Shown here: positions 8,608-17,093 of the stretch, one piece after another
Position numbering within the stretch: position 1 is the first letter of the stretch
How the letters are laid out: each line of letters begins with the position of its first letter
Assembly (NCBI RefSeq): GCF_039602135.1
Contig: NZ_CP125942.1
Span: 1,674,001-1,738,000, forward strand
Source: Glutamicibacter sp. B1
Lineage (GTDB): Bacteria > Actinomycetota > Actinomycetes > Actinomycetales > Micrococcaceae
Length of the DNA stretch: 64,000 nt
Reading direction: 5' to 3'
Program-made: the position numbers and the translations under genes
Notes under the pieces: model-generated
What the model was told of the DNA's origin: nothing
What the model saw: the letters and a program-made list of their open reading frames with translations, nothing else
Databases searched by the model: none

Positions 8608-8853
8608 TTATTCGGCGCCTCCAGTAGTTCCTGGCAGCGGCAGCGTTTGCCGGTAAAGCAGGCGTTCTTTGAGATAGTTTTCCAGCCACTCCTGATGTTC
8701 GGAGCAGGCCAGCCAGATTTTACGGCGTTCAGGGGTATGAATTTTGGGGTTGTTCCACAGAAGTTGGAATTCAGCCTGGTTACGGCAACCCTTGCGTGAG
8801 CACTGAACCTCAGGCGTGCTTTGAGGCTGTCCCAGTGAACCTAATAAATCCAC
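8608..8853 (-). CDS. Conserved small cysteine protein between DUF3099 and SURF1 genes
   Basis: The 81-residue protein has two Cys pairs or metal-ligand-like positions: CSRKGC near residues 18-23, and C-x2-H in LACSEHQEW near 49-52. This layout looks like a small zinc-binding fold. Homologues in actinobacteria are, as I recall, often mislabelled as acetone carboxylase. The stop of this gene is adjacent to the SURF1 start, and its start overlaps the DUF3099 stop by one base, so the three genes are probably co-translated. The function is unknown. Confidence 0.65.
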   Translation of the reverse strand: MDLLGSLGQPQSTPEVQCSRKGCRNQAEFQLLWNNPKIHTPERRKIWLACSEHQEWLENYLKERLLYRQTLPLPGTTGGAE

Positions 8854-9290
8854 TAGTCCTCCTCGGTTGGCTTGCTGGGCTGTTCAACAAATGTTCCGTC
8901 AATAACTTCGTCTTGCTGCTCTGCTGAAGCTGCAGAACCTTCTGGCGCAGAGAGCTGGCCTGGATCTGGAGCCTTATAAAACTCGGCTGGCGGCTCTCGC
9001 TTTGTTAGGTCCGCGCCGCCATTGGCAACCACCACAGCAATGTAGGGCAGAACAACAGCGCCTGCGATAAAGACCCAACGCAGCCAACCTTCAAAGAAGA
9101 AGGCGAGAATGAAGCAAATCATGCGCACGGTCATCGAAATCGTGTATTTGCGCACACGGGTATCGCGTTCGGAAGTGTGCGATTCACGAGCTTCGGTGAT
9201 GCGGTGGACTCCCGGTTCACGAGATCCGTGATTCATGGGCTGAGATGACATGTAGATGACTTCACTTTGCTGAACGGAAACTTCTTCCAT
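8853..9290 (-). CDS. DUF3099 membrane protein
   Basis: The 145-residue protein has the DUF3099 signature: an N-terminal ITEARESH segment, then TRVRKYTISMTVRMICF leading into two transmembrane helices (about 50-68 and 70-90) with VLPYIAVVVANGG. The C-terminal tail is Pro/Glu-rich. The family is restricted to actinobacteria and has no proven role. It is the promoter-proximal gene of the three-gene operon with the Cys protein and SURF1. An internal ATG (M14) is an alternative start closer to the conserved region. Confidence 0.75.
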   Translation of the reverse strand: MEEVSVQQSEVIYMSSQPMNHGSREPGVHRITEARESHTSERDTRVRKYTISMTVRMICFILAFFFEGWLRWVFIAGAVVLPYIAVVVANGGADLTKREPPAEFYKAPDPGQLSAPEGSAASAEQQDEVIDGTFVEQPSKPTEED

Positions 9291-9363
9291 TGTCTCACTT
9301 GTGGCACCGAGAGTGTAATTTCTACGCGCTGTCGAAGCGGTAAAACTGGTCAGTAACTAATAG

Positions 9364-10188
<825 letters not shown>

Positions 10189-10258
10189 AAAGCCTTCCTG
10201 CAGCACTTAGTGCTGTATGAGATTCAATTTTCCCTCAGATCCAAGGAGAACATTCAAG

Positions 10259-11008
10259 ATGAGCGAATTTAAGGGTGCCGTAGTTACCGGCTCTTCGCGT
10301 GGAATTGGCGCCGTGACCGCACAGTTGTTGGCCGAGCAAGGCATTGGCGTTGTGGTGAACTACCGCGCCAAGGCACCACGTGCCAACAAGATCGTTGCAG
10401 CCATCGAAGAAAAGGGCGGCAAAGCAGTAGCTGTTGGAGCTGACCTGACCACTCCAGAAGGCCCAGTTGCTCTGGTTGATGCAGCAGTTGAAAACTTCGG
10501 CTCGCTGGACGTCGTCGTCCTGAACGCCTCCGGTGGCATGGAAACGTCGATGGGCGAGAACTACGCGTTGCGCCTGAACCGTGACGCTCAGGTCGCCATG
10601 CTGGAAGCAGCTTTGCCAAAGATGAGCGAGGGTGGCCGCGTAGTCTTCGTGACCAGCCACCAGGCACACTTCATCAACGAGGTTTCCACCATGGACGCCT
10701 ATGACGCAGTTGCAAAGTCCAAGCGCGCCGGTGAAGACGCACTGCGCGAGATGATTCCAAAGCTCACCGAAAAGAACATCAGTTTCGTTGTTGTTTCCGG
10801 TGACATGATCGAAGGAACCATCACCGCAACCCTGCTCAACCGCATGGAGCCAGGCGCCATTGATGCCCGTCGTGAAGCCGCCGGCAAGCTGTACTCCGTT
10901 GAGGAGTTCGGTGCCGAAGTGGCCAAGATGGTGTTTGCTGACGTAGAGACCGGCCACACCGAGCTGGTTGGTGGCGCGGGTGACTTCCTGGAGCAGTCAG
11001 GAAAGTAA
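10259..11008 (+). CDS. SDR family oxidoreductase with enoyl-reductase-type Tyr-x6-Lys active site
   Basis: The 249-residue protein has a classical nucleotide motif (TGSSRGIG, start of chain), NYRAK after the second strand and VLNASGG in place of NNAG. The canonical YxxxK is absent. Instead the chain reads YDAVAKSK with Tyr148 and Lys155, which is the Tyr-x6-Lys spacing of enoyl-ACP reductases such as FabI/InhA and FabL. The combination of a classical TGSSRG motif with Tyr-x6-Lys recalls Bacillus FabL. It starts at ATG 10259 after AAGGAG and follows fabG by 70 bases. It may be an enoyl reductase, but relatives with this motif are also annotated only as SDR, so the reaction is unproven. Confidence 0.75.
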   Translation: MSEFKGAVVTGSSRGIGAVTAQLLAEQGIGVVVNYRAKAPRANKIVAAIEEKGGKAVAVGADLTTPEGPVALVDAAVENFGSLDVVVLNASGGMETSMGENYALRLNRDAQVAMLEAALPKMSEGGRVVFVTSHQAHFINEVSTMDAYDAVAKSKRAGEDALREMIPKLTEKNISFVVVSGDMIEGTITATLLNRMEPGAIDARREAAGKLYSVEEFGAEVAKMVFADVETGHTELVGGAGDFLEQSGK

Positions 11009-11040
11009 ATTTCATCGTAGCTAGATAAATAGTTATCAAT

Positions 11041-11086
11041 AGTTGGTGTCTGACTCCCGAAAAGGGAGTCAGACACCAACTGTTTT
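11041..11086 (+). terminator. Strong intrinsic terminator after the fabG-SDR pair
   Basis: A perfect 18-bp stem (11041-11058 with 11064-11081, beginning AGTTGGTGTCTGACTCCC) with a GAAAA loop is followed by GTTTTAAG. Confidence 0.9.
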
Positions 11087-11101
11087 AAGCGAAACCAAAA
11101 G

Positions 11102-11143
11102 AATACCGCCGGATCTCTTCTTGAAAAGACATCCGACGGTATT
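11102..11143 (-). terminator. Terminator of the VanW-family gene
   Basis: AATACCGCCGGAT (11102-11114) pairs with ATCCGACGGTATT (11131-11143) with one wobble. On the minus strand it lies 15 bases after the VanW stop and is followed by CTTTTGG. Confidence 0.75.
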
Positions 11144-11158
11144 TGTTTCTATGAATTT

Positions 11159-12901
11159 TTATGGCTTTTTGCCGCAAACGATCTTGTTCCATGGGCTGTA
11201 AGTCCAGCTCTTGGTTTCTGCAGGAAGCTTCTTCGACCCATCGATGGCCTCGCGGTATCGAGTGATATCGATGGTGAAGCCCTTCTGACCGCCAGATTCA
11301 GCTACACACTTCTCGGCCTCGTTGTACTTGGTTTCAGGATTGGTCAGGTTGTACTTGCCTGAGCTCTTTTCAGAGACCTTCCAGTACTTCGTGGACCACA
11401 AGCGTGTATGTACCGCATCATCGGAAACCCACGCCTGAACCATCACACCGTAAGGAGTGTTGTTTTCCCAGATCATATCGATCTGTCCCTCCCAGAGGGT
11501 GGCTTCTCGTCCGGCAGGGTAGCGATCGAACCAACGTGAGTGTGGCTTGTGGGTAATGTCGTCATAACCTGCAAGGAATCCTACGTTGTACATCATCGTG
11601 GAAATCTGCGACAGTCCACCACCCACGGCTTCAGAACTAAATCCGTTCTCAACCACGCCAGAACTAAAGTAGCCGTTAGCTGTAGTGATTGGGCCCAAGG
11701 TGTTGAGCAACGAGAAGCGTTCGCCTGGCTTGACGATGACGCCAGTGACTCGTGCAGCACCAGCCTTGAGGTTCTTAGTGCGAACCGTGTCAGATGCAGG
11801 GTAGGGAGTCGAGAAATCGACGATGGCATCCTTGACGCCCAACTTCTTGGCGTCCGCGGTGGTGAAGTCGGCCTCGGTTTCGGTCATCTTCACTTCAGCG
11901 GTGCGGTTATCGGTCGCACTTGCTGCCAGAACCTTGGCGCCCAGTCCGTCGGTTTCCAGCGAGATACCCTTGGTGGATTCCTCGATGGACGGCTTGCCAT
12001 TCTTCAAGACGATCTTTGCATCTTTAGCAGTGCTTGAGAGATCAGAGTTCTTGGTGGCAGCTTTGTACAACTTCTTGTCGTCCAAGGTGAGCGCGGGGGC
12101 TCCGTCCTTCGGGGTATAAGTTGTCGCCGCAGCGATTGATGCTGTGGAAAGCTTTGCCTTCTTATCACCAGAGGCCAGTGTCACATCGCCCTTGAGTAGC
12201 TTCGTGACTTGATCGTCGTAGAACTTTTGCAAAGTGTCAGCCGAGATCTCAGGATTCACGACATCTGCAGGAAGTTCGATCGGTGCACCACCGATGGACC
12301 AGTCGTCACTGATTTTTTTGGCAGCCTCATCATTCTTCAGTGCCACGCCATCTACAGGCTTAGAAAGTTTTGCGGCACCGTTGGCAAATTCGATTTTGCC
12401 TTCGGTTACCTCAGCATTGGCCTTCTTAGCCAGAGCCTCAATCTGCTCTGACAGCTTGTCCTGATCAACGTTCAACTCAGGAGTTACTTCATAGTCGCCT
12501 GTCAGGCGCTCATAAAGCTTCACTGGGTTCACGGTGTACGAAGTCAGATCGTTGACCGTATCGTCAACGTTAAGGCTGAGCCCAGCCTTCACCGGATCAA
12601 TGGTGTAGTCCTTGGCGTTGACGGTGACCTTAATGGGTTCCTCTGCCAGTGGAGCGACGACTCGCTCAATTTCAGCACGCGCCTCATCACCGTTCATCGA
12701 GCCAATATTAACGCCGGCAATTGAAGCATTGGCTGGAACTTGGGAACTGATAAAAGCGGCTGCACCGAAGTACGCCGCACCTACGGCCACCACACACGAG
12801 CCTGCAATGATCCAAGGCTTAGCCTTGCTTTTTTGCTTCTTTTTATTGTGCGAAGAGTTATTAGGCGTAGCCGGGGTACTGTCCTGAGGAGGGGTCTGCA
12901 C
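11159..12901 (-). CDS. VanW-family protein with peptidoglycan-binding-like (YoaR) repeats
   Basis: The 580-residue protein starts with a Lys/Gln-rich cytoplasmic segment, one transmembrane helix (about 30-52) and a long extracellular part. Two YoaR-like repeats (about 75-180 and 190-330) precede the VanW domain (about 370-505). The VanW signature includes VKPGERFSLLNTLGP, GGGLSQISTMMYN and THKPHSRWFDRYPAGREA. The final 60 residues contain a possible disulphide pair (EKCVAES and KIVCGKK). VanW proteins occur in some vancomycin-resistance clusters but their biochemical role is unknown; cell-wall binding is inferred. It is a single-gene unit between two terminators. Confidence 0.85.
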   Translation of the reverse strand: MQTPPQDSTPATPNNSSHNKKKQKSKAKPWIIAGSCVVAVGAAYFGAAAFISSQVPANASIAGVNIGSMNGDEARAEIERVVAPLAEEPIKVTVNAKDYTIDPVKAGLSLNVDDTVNDLTSYTVNPVKLYERLTGDYEVTPELNVDQDKLSEQIEALAKKANAEVTEGKIEFANGAAKLSKPVDGVALKNDEAAKKISDDWSIGGAPIELPADVVNPEISADTLQKFYDDQVTKLLKGDVTLASGDKKAKLSTASIAAATTYTPKDGAPALTLDDKKLYKAATKNSDLSSTAKDAKIVLKNGKPSIEESTKGISLETDGLGAKVLAASATDNRTAEVKMTETEADFTTADAKKLGVKDAIVDFSTPYPASDTVRTKNLKAGAARVTGVIVKPGERFSLLNTLGPITTANGYFSSGVVENGFSSEAVGGGLSQISTMMYNVGFLAGYDDITHKPHSRWFDRYPAGREATLWEGQIDMIWENNTPYGVMVQAWVSDDAVHTRLWSTKYWKVSEKSSGKYNLTNPETKYNEAEKCVAESGGQKGFTIDITRYREAIDGSKKLPAETKSWTYSPWNKIVCGKKP

Positions 12902-13000
12902 GGGTTTTAGAGTTCTTTCGAAAAGCGTTAGGGTTTAGCCGCTTGGTCGAGGTATGTACCACAGGCCATTTAGGCGTCTGGTAAAAATACTAACTGCTGG

Positions 13001-13056
13001 AACAACCGATAACGGTTCAGTGGAGCGCTTTCCAAGTGAATTGTTATCGAGTTGTT
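13001..13056 (-). terminator. Long hairpin downstream of serB
   Basis: AACAACCGATAAC (13001-13013) pairs with GTTATCGAGTTGTT (13043-13056) with one bulge, and the interior can pair further. On the minus strand it begins 9 bases after the serB stop. A TATTTTTA tract follows about ten bases later. Confidence 0.55.
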
Positions 13057-13064
13057 GGATTCGG

Positions 13065-13985
13065 TTAGTTCAAGTCATCCAATACAAGATCAGCAATGAC
13101 ATCCAGGCGTGAGAAATCCAGACGCACGTCTGCCTTCTGACGTAACGCAGGCTTAGCGTTAAAGGCGATACCGAGTCCCGCTGCGCAGACCATGTCGAGA
13201 TCGTTGGCCCCGTCTCCGGCAGCGATGGTCGCGTTCAACGGAATCTGGTGTTCTTCTGACCATGAACGAAGTTTTGTTTCTTTCATCGCACGGTCAACAA
13301 TTTCTCCGTGAACCGTACCGTCAAGCACACCGTCGGTAATGCCTAGCGTGTTAGCCAGTGCATGATCTAGGTTGAGGGTCTTGGCCAGAGGGTCGAGGAT
13401 TTGTTGGAAGCCGCCGGAAACTACGGCGACTTTATGCCCGGCGGCATGGAATCGGCGAACCAACGATGGTGCGCCGTCCGAGAAGATGATTCGTTCCCCG
13501 ACTTCCGCGAGAACCGAATCTGGTAAGTCTTTGAGGGTTGCCACACGTTGGATGAGTGACTGGGCAAAGTCCAATTCGCCGCGCATGGCCGCTTCAGTTA
13601 CTGCGGCCACTTCTTTTTCACGGCCCGCATGTGCAGCTAACAGTTCGATAACTTCTTGCTTAATCAGCGTGGAGTCCACATCCATGAGCAATAACAGTTG
13701 AGGTGCCAAGGTGATTTCTTCTGGAACGACCGCCACGCACACATCAGAGTAGTTGAGAATCCCGGAGTCGACGTAACGATCAATGAACTCGGTTGCCAGC
13801 AACTGGAGTTCTTCACGCGTACCGTTTTGCAGCTCGACCTTAGCGACCAGACGCTCTTCACTGGTTTTGACTGTCAGTTCCAGCACCTCAGGGATTAGTC
13901 GTTCTGAGACTGCTAGGTCAAGCAGGGAAAGAAACTGTTCGCGAGGAAACGAAGGACGGGAGACAAAAACCAATGATGAAGCCAT
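13065..13985 (-). CDS. serB: Phosphoserine phosphatase SerB
   Basis: This 306-residue HAD-family enzyme dephosphorylates phosphoserine in the last step of serine synthesis. The nucleophile motif is MDVDST (Asp102, Asp104). It also shows VVSGGFQQ, the conserved Lys in KPALRQKADV and the GDGANDLDM acidic motif. An N-terminal domain of about 95 residues resembles the ACT-like regulatory region of actinobacterial SerB. The ATG at 13985 (MASSLVFVSRP) is preferred over an in-frame TTG at 14021. It is divergent from the ABC ATPase gene at 14109. A hairpin terminator follows the stop. Confidence 0.9.
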   Translation of the reverse strand: MASSLVFVSRPSFPREQFLSLLDLAVSERLIPEVLELTVKTSEERLVAKVELQNGTREELQLLATEFIDRYVDSGILNYSDVCVAVVPEEITLAPQLLLLMDVDSTLIKQEVIELLAAHAGREKEVAAVTEAAMRGELDFAQSLIQRVATLKDLPDSVLAEVGERIIFSDGAPSLVRRFHAAGHKVAVVSGGFQQILDPLAKTLNLDHALANTLGITDGVLDGTVHGEIVDRAMKETKLRSWSEEHQIPLNATIAAGDGANDLDMVCAAGLGIAFNAKPALRQKADVRLDFSRLDVIADLVLDDLN

Positions 13986-14108
13986 ACAACCATTTTTCAA
14001 TGATTCAGCTATTGCGACCAAACATGACGGCCGGAACCAGAGAAAAATCAGCGGATTACAGGTGATTCAATTAGTGAAATAGCAACGAAAAGTCTAGGCT
14101 TGACTACC

Positions 14109-14894
14109 ATGAGCGAAGTGCTAACTTTCAAAGATGTCAGCGTGGTGCGCGGGCGAAAAGAACTGCTCAAGGACGTGTCCTGGGAAGTTAAAGAAGGACA
14201 GCGGTGGATTGTTGTTGGACCGAACGGTGCCGGCAAATCTACCTTGATGAATATTGCGGCCACTCGGTTGCACCCCACCCGTGGTACCGCCGATATTCTT
14301 GGCGAACGCTTAGGACGAGTTTCTGTTTTTGATCTACGTCCACTGATTGGTTTGAGCTCGGCATTGGTTGCCAACTCAATCCCAGCCAACGAAAACGCAT
14401 TGAATGTGGTTTTGACCGCGGCGTACGGCATGACCGGCCGCTGGCGTGAGAAGTACGAAAAACTTGATGAGCGCCGTGCTTTCCGTTTGCTTCATGAATG
14501 GGGTATGTCTACCTTCATGAACCAACCCTTTGGCAAGCTGTCCGAGGGTGAACGCAAACGCGTGCTTATCGCGCGAGCATTGATGACTGATCCAGAACTC
14601 TTGATTCTGGATGAGCCAGCTGCAGGACTTGATCTTGCTGGCCGAGAAGAACTTGTCGCTCAGATGGCTGAATTGGCTGCAGACGAAGACGCTCCAGCGC
14701 TCGTTCTGGTGACGCATCACCTCGAAGAAGTTCCAGCTGGTTTCACTCACATTCTGATGATGCGTGATGGACAGGTTGTTGCAGCTGGCGACATTGATTC
14801 CACGCTCACCGAGGAAAACCTCGAGCTGACCTACGGGATGAAGTTGAAGCTTCGCCGCGAAGGTGGGCGTTACTCGGCATTCGCCGGCGCGTAA
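14109..14894 (+). CDS. ABC transporter ATP-binding protein, orphan
   Basis: The 261-residue single ABC domain has Walker A GPNGAGKST (37-45), signature KLSEGERKR, Walker B LLILDEPAAGLDL and the switch His in LVTHHLEE. The signature LSEGE is a mild variant of LSGGQ. The best family resemblance is to ModF/iron-siderophore-type ATPases that occur without adjacent permeases. The gene that follows (TSUP) is not an ABC permease, so the transport partner is unknown. The ATG at 14109 has no ribosome binding site. A TCTAGGCT sequence 8-14 bases upstream could be a -10 element giving a leaderless transcript, which is inference. Confidence 0.75.
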   Translation: MSEVLTFKDVSVVRGRKELLKDVSWEVKEGQRWIVVGPNGAGKSTLMNIAATRLHPTRGTADILGERLGRVSVFDLRPLIGLSSALVANSIPANENALNVVLTAAYGMTGRWREKYEKLDERRAFRLLHEWGMSTFMNQPFGKLSEGERKRVLIARALMTDPELLILDEPAAGLDLAGREELVAQMAELAADEDAPALVLVTHHLEEVPAGFTHILMMRDGQVVAAGDIDSTLTEENLELTYGMKLKLRREGGRYSAFAGA

Positions 14895-14922
14895 TTAAAC
14901 GAACTAGAGGAGAAGCTTCTAC

Positions 14923-15720
14923 GTGGTTGAGTTTTGGCGTGAAGCCCTCATCTTCATTGGTGGCCTGTGGGCCGGAACGATCAACACCGTTGTCGGTTCC
15001 GGCACACTGGTCACCTTTCCGATTCTTGTTGCCCTAGGTACTGCGCCGGTCAATGCGGTGGTTTCTAATGCCATGGGCTTGGTTGCCGGTGGATTCTCCG
15101 GCGCCTGGGGTTACCGCCGCGAGGCGGCAAGCGTCAAAAAGACTCTATTCAAGCTGATTCCGGTTTCACTGATCGGTGGCTTGATTGGTTCACTTTTACT
15201 CCTTAATCTTCCGGAGTCCGTTTTTGGCGTGGTCGCGCCAGTTCTGTTGATCTGTGCGTTGATTTTGGTCATCTTCCAGCCAAAGCTGTCTGCTTGGGCC
15301 AAGACCCGTCAAGCAGCCCGGGGTGGTACGGATCCCGATGGGGCAGACCGTGCCAAGGTTCCGGCCATCCTTTACATCTGTGTATTTGCTATTGGCGTCT
15401 ACGGCGGATATTTCACGGCCGCTCAGGGCATTTTGCTGATGGCAGTCTTTGGTGTTTTCCTGCAGGCTTCTTTGCAACAGTCCAACGCGATTAAGGTCAT
15501 CCTGTCACTGATCGTGAATCTCGTGGCAGCGGTGATGTATCTGATCATTGCGCCAGAACGTATCCATTGGCTCATCGTGCTATTGATCGCCTTGGGCTCA
15601 CTCATTGGTGGGTTTATTGGTGCGAAACTTGGACGCAAACTTTCCCCAGGCTGGTTACGTGGAATCATCGTTGTTCTAGGTACTATCGCCCTGGTTAACA
15701 TGCTCTTGAAGTTGGTTTAG
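14923..15720 (+). CDS. TSUP/TauE-SafE family membrane permease
   Basis: The 265-residue protein has about eight transmembrane helices and two related halves. GTINTVVGSGTLVTFP and VSNAMGLVAGGFSGAWGYRRE in the first half, and YGGYFTAAQGILLM in the second, are typical of the sulfite exporter TauE/SafE family. The substrate is probably a sulphur or organic anion, but the family is broad and context gives no hint. The GTG start is preceded by AGAGGAGAAG. It lies 28 bases after the ABC ATPase stop and 3 bases before the methyltransferase start, so the three genes form an operon. Confidence 0.85.
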   Translation: MVEFWREALIFIGGLWAGTINTVVGSGTLVTFPILVALGTAPVNAVVSNAMGLVAGGFSGAWGYRREAASVKKTLFKLIPVSLIGGLIGSLLLLNLPESVFGVVAPVLLICALILVIFQPKLSAWAKTRQAARGGTDPDGADRAKVPAILYICVFAIGVYGGYFTAAQGILLMAVFGVFLQASLQQSNAIKVILSLIVNLVAAVMYLIIAPERIHWLIVLLIALGSLIGGFIGAKLGRKLSPGWLRGIIVVLGTIALVNMLLKLV

Positions 15721-15723
15721 TCA

Positions 15724-16557
15724 GTGGGTGAAATTCTCAATCCCGAGCGAATCTTGCACGTGGAAGATCTTCAAGATTCACGTCTTGATGAGTATCTCAG
15801 GCTTTCGGAAGCGCATCTGCGGATGCGCACCGATGTTGAAAACGGTCTCTATATTGCTGAAAGTACCAAGGTAGTTCAGCGTGCTATCAATGCCGGGCAT
15901 GTGCCTCGTAGCTTCCTGCTGGCTGAAAAGCATCTAGGGCAGCTGACCGAAGAATTTAATCGTTTTCCGACGGCTCCCATTTTTGTTGGTGATGACCGAC
16001 AGCTTGAAGATCTTGTTGGGTTCCATTTGCACCGCGGTGCCATGGCTGCCATGAATCGTCCAGAACCATTGGACCTCAACAACGTTCTGGAAAACAGCTC
16101 GCGGATTGCGATTCTTGAAGACATAGCGGATCACACGAACTTGGGCGCCATCATTCGTTCGGCATCCGGGCTCGGCATTGATGCTGTATTACTGACTCCG
16201 AAGTGCGTCGATCCTTGGTACCGCCGAAGTGCGCGTGTATCCATGGGAACGGTTTTTGATCTTCCGTGGGTCCGGTTGGAAAGCTGGCCCGATGACATGG
16301 CTAAGCTCAAAGATCATGGCTATGAACTCTTGGCGATGGAACTGACCGACGATGCTGTGGCACTGAATGAAGTACAAATTAATCCAGGCCAGAAAATTGC
16401 CATGATCTTAGGCAACGAAGGCAGGGGAGTAACCCAGGAAGCATTGGATACCGTAGACCGCACGGTCATCATTCCGATGCATAGGGAAGTGGATTCACTG
16501 AACGTCGGTGCTGCTAGCGCTATTGCCTTCTGGCATCTGTGTTCCGCCCCACGTTAA
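15724..16557 (+). CDS. SpoU/TrmH-family RNA 2'-O-methyltransferase
   Basis: The 277-residue SPOUT enzyme has the three C-terminal family motifs: NLGAIIRSASGLG (motif 1), KIAMILGNEGRGV (motif 2) and VDSLNVGAASAIAFW (motif 3). An N-terminal domain of about 110 residues probably binds the RNA. Members methylate the 2'-OH of a tRNA or rRNA nucleotide using S-adenosylmethionine. The exact target cannot be read from sequence. The start is GTG at 15724, three bases after the TSUP stop, suggesting translational coupling. Confidence 0.85.
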   Translation: MGEILNPERILHVEDLQDSRLDEYLRLSEAHLRMRTDVENGLYIAESTKVVQRAINAGHVPRSFLLAEKHLGQLTEEFNRFPTAPIFVGDDRQLEDLVGFHLHRGAMAAMNRPEPLDLNNVLENSSRIAILEDIADHTNLGAIIRSASGLGIDAVLLTPKCVDPWYRRSARVSMGTVFDLPWVRLESWPDDMAKLKDHGYELLAMELTDDAVALNEVQINPGQKIAMILGNEGRGVTQEALDTVDRTVIIPMHREVDSLNVGAASAIAFWHLCSAPR

Positions 16558-16703
16558 ACTGGTTCTCTTCTGCGGTAAATATGCGATAGGATGTAATGTC
16601 TGTGTGTTGCAGGTTCTTCACCGAACGTTGTACTACATGGCGAATTTCCGAGTAGGTAGCTGCTGGCAAAATCCAGTGGCCATAAACATGAAGGTGTATA
16701 GCT
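16558..16703 (+). promoter_or_regulatory. Structured leader of the L31 gene (candidate ribosomal protein leader)
   Basis: The 146-base gap before rpmE2 contains a hairpin (GCTGCTGG at 16659-16666 with CCAGTGGC at 16673-16680, two wobbles) close to the ribosome binding site GAAGG at about 16690. L31 leader RNAs that control the gene autogenously have been described in several bacterial groups. A match here was not tested. Confidence 0.35.
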
Positions 16704-16961
16704 ATGAAGGCTGATATCCATCCAAATTACGCCGCTGTGGTTTTCAACGACCTGGCTTCCGGCGAAAAGATCCTGACCCGTTCGACCGCAACTTCGGACA
16801 AGACCATCGAGTGGGAAGACGGCAACACTTACCCAGTGATTGACGTTGAAATCTCGGCTGCTTCGCACCCGTTCTACACCGGTAAGCAGCGCATCATGGA
16901 CACCGCCGGTCGTGTCGAGCGCTTCAACGCCCGCTTCAAGGGCTTCGGCGGCAAGAAGTAA
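16704..16961 (+). CDS. rpmE2: 50S ribosomal protein L31 type B
   Basis: The 85-residue protein has the L31 type B pattern: MKADIHPNY at the start, a central [13 protein letters not shown] segment and [13 protein letters not shown] at the end. The CxxC zinc motif of type A L31 is absent, which marks the zinc-independent paralogue often used under zinc limitation. I saw no clear Zur-box palindrome upstream, so zinc control cannot be claimed. A good ribosome binding site (GAAGG) lies 9 bases upstream. A hairpin terminator follows 25 bases after the stop. Confidence 0.95.
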   Translation: MKADIHPNYAAVVFNDLASGEKILTRSTATSDKTIEWEDGNTYPVIDVEISAASHPFYTGKQRIMDTAGRVERFNARFKGFGGKK

Positions 16962-16985
16962 TACTTCGCCCCTCGCAAGCTTTAT

Positions 16986-17019
16986 GTGGCGTGTTTCCAG
17001 ATTTCTGGAAACGCGCCAC
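16986..17019 (+). terminator. Terminator after L31
   Basis: GTGGCGTGTTTCCAG (16986-17000) pairs with CTGGAAACGCGCCAC (17005-17019) with one wobble and an ATTT loop. The downstream T-tract is weak. Confidence 0.7.
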
Positions 17020-17093
17020 TGCTGCTTTAACAGCTTTCTTGAGCAGGACGCTGTGCAGTTCATGGCCACCAGACACGGCGATAGAATAAGAAC

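Noticed and set aside
10235..10957. 240-residue minus-strand open frame
   Set aside because: It mirrors the SDR gene, with His/Gly/Cys-rich composition typical of antisense frames.
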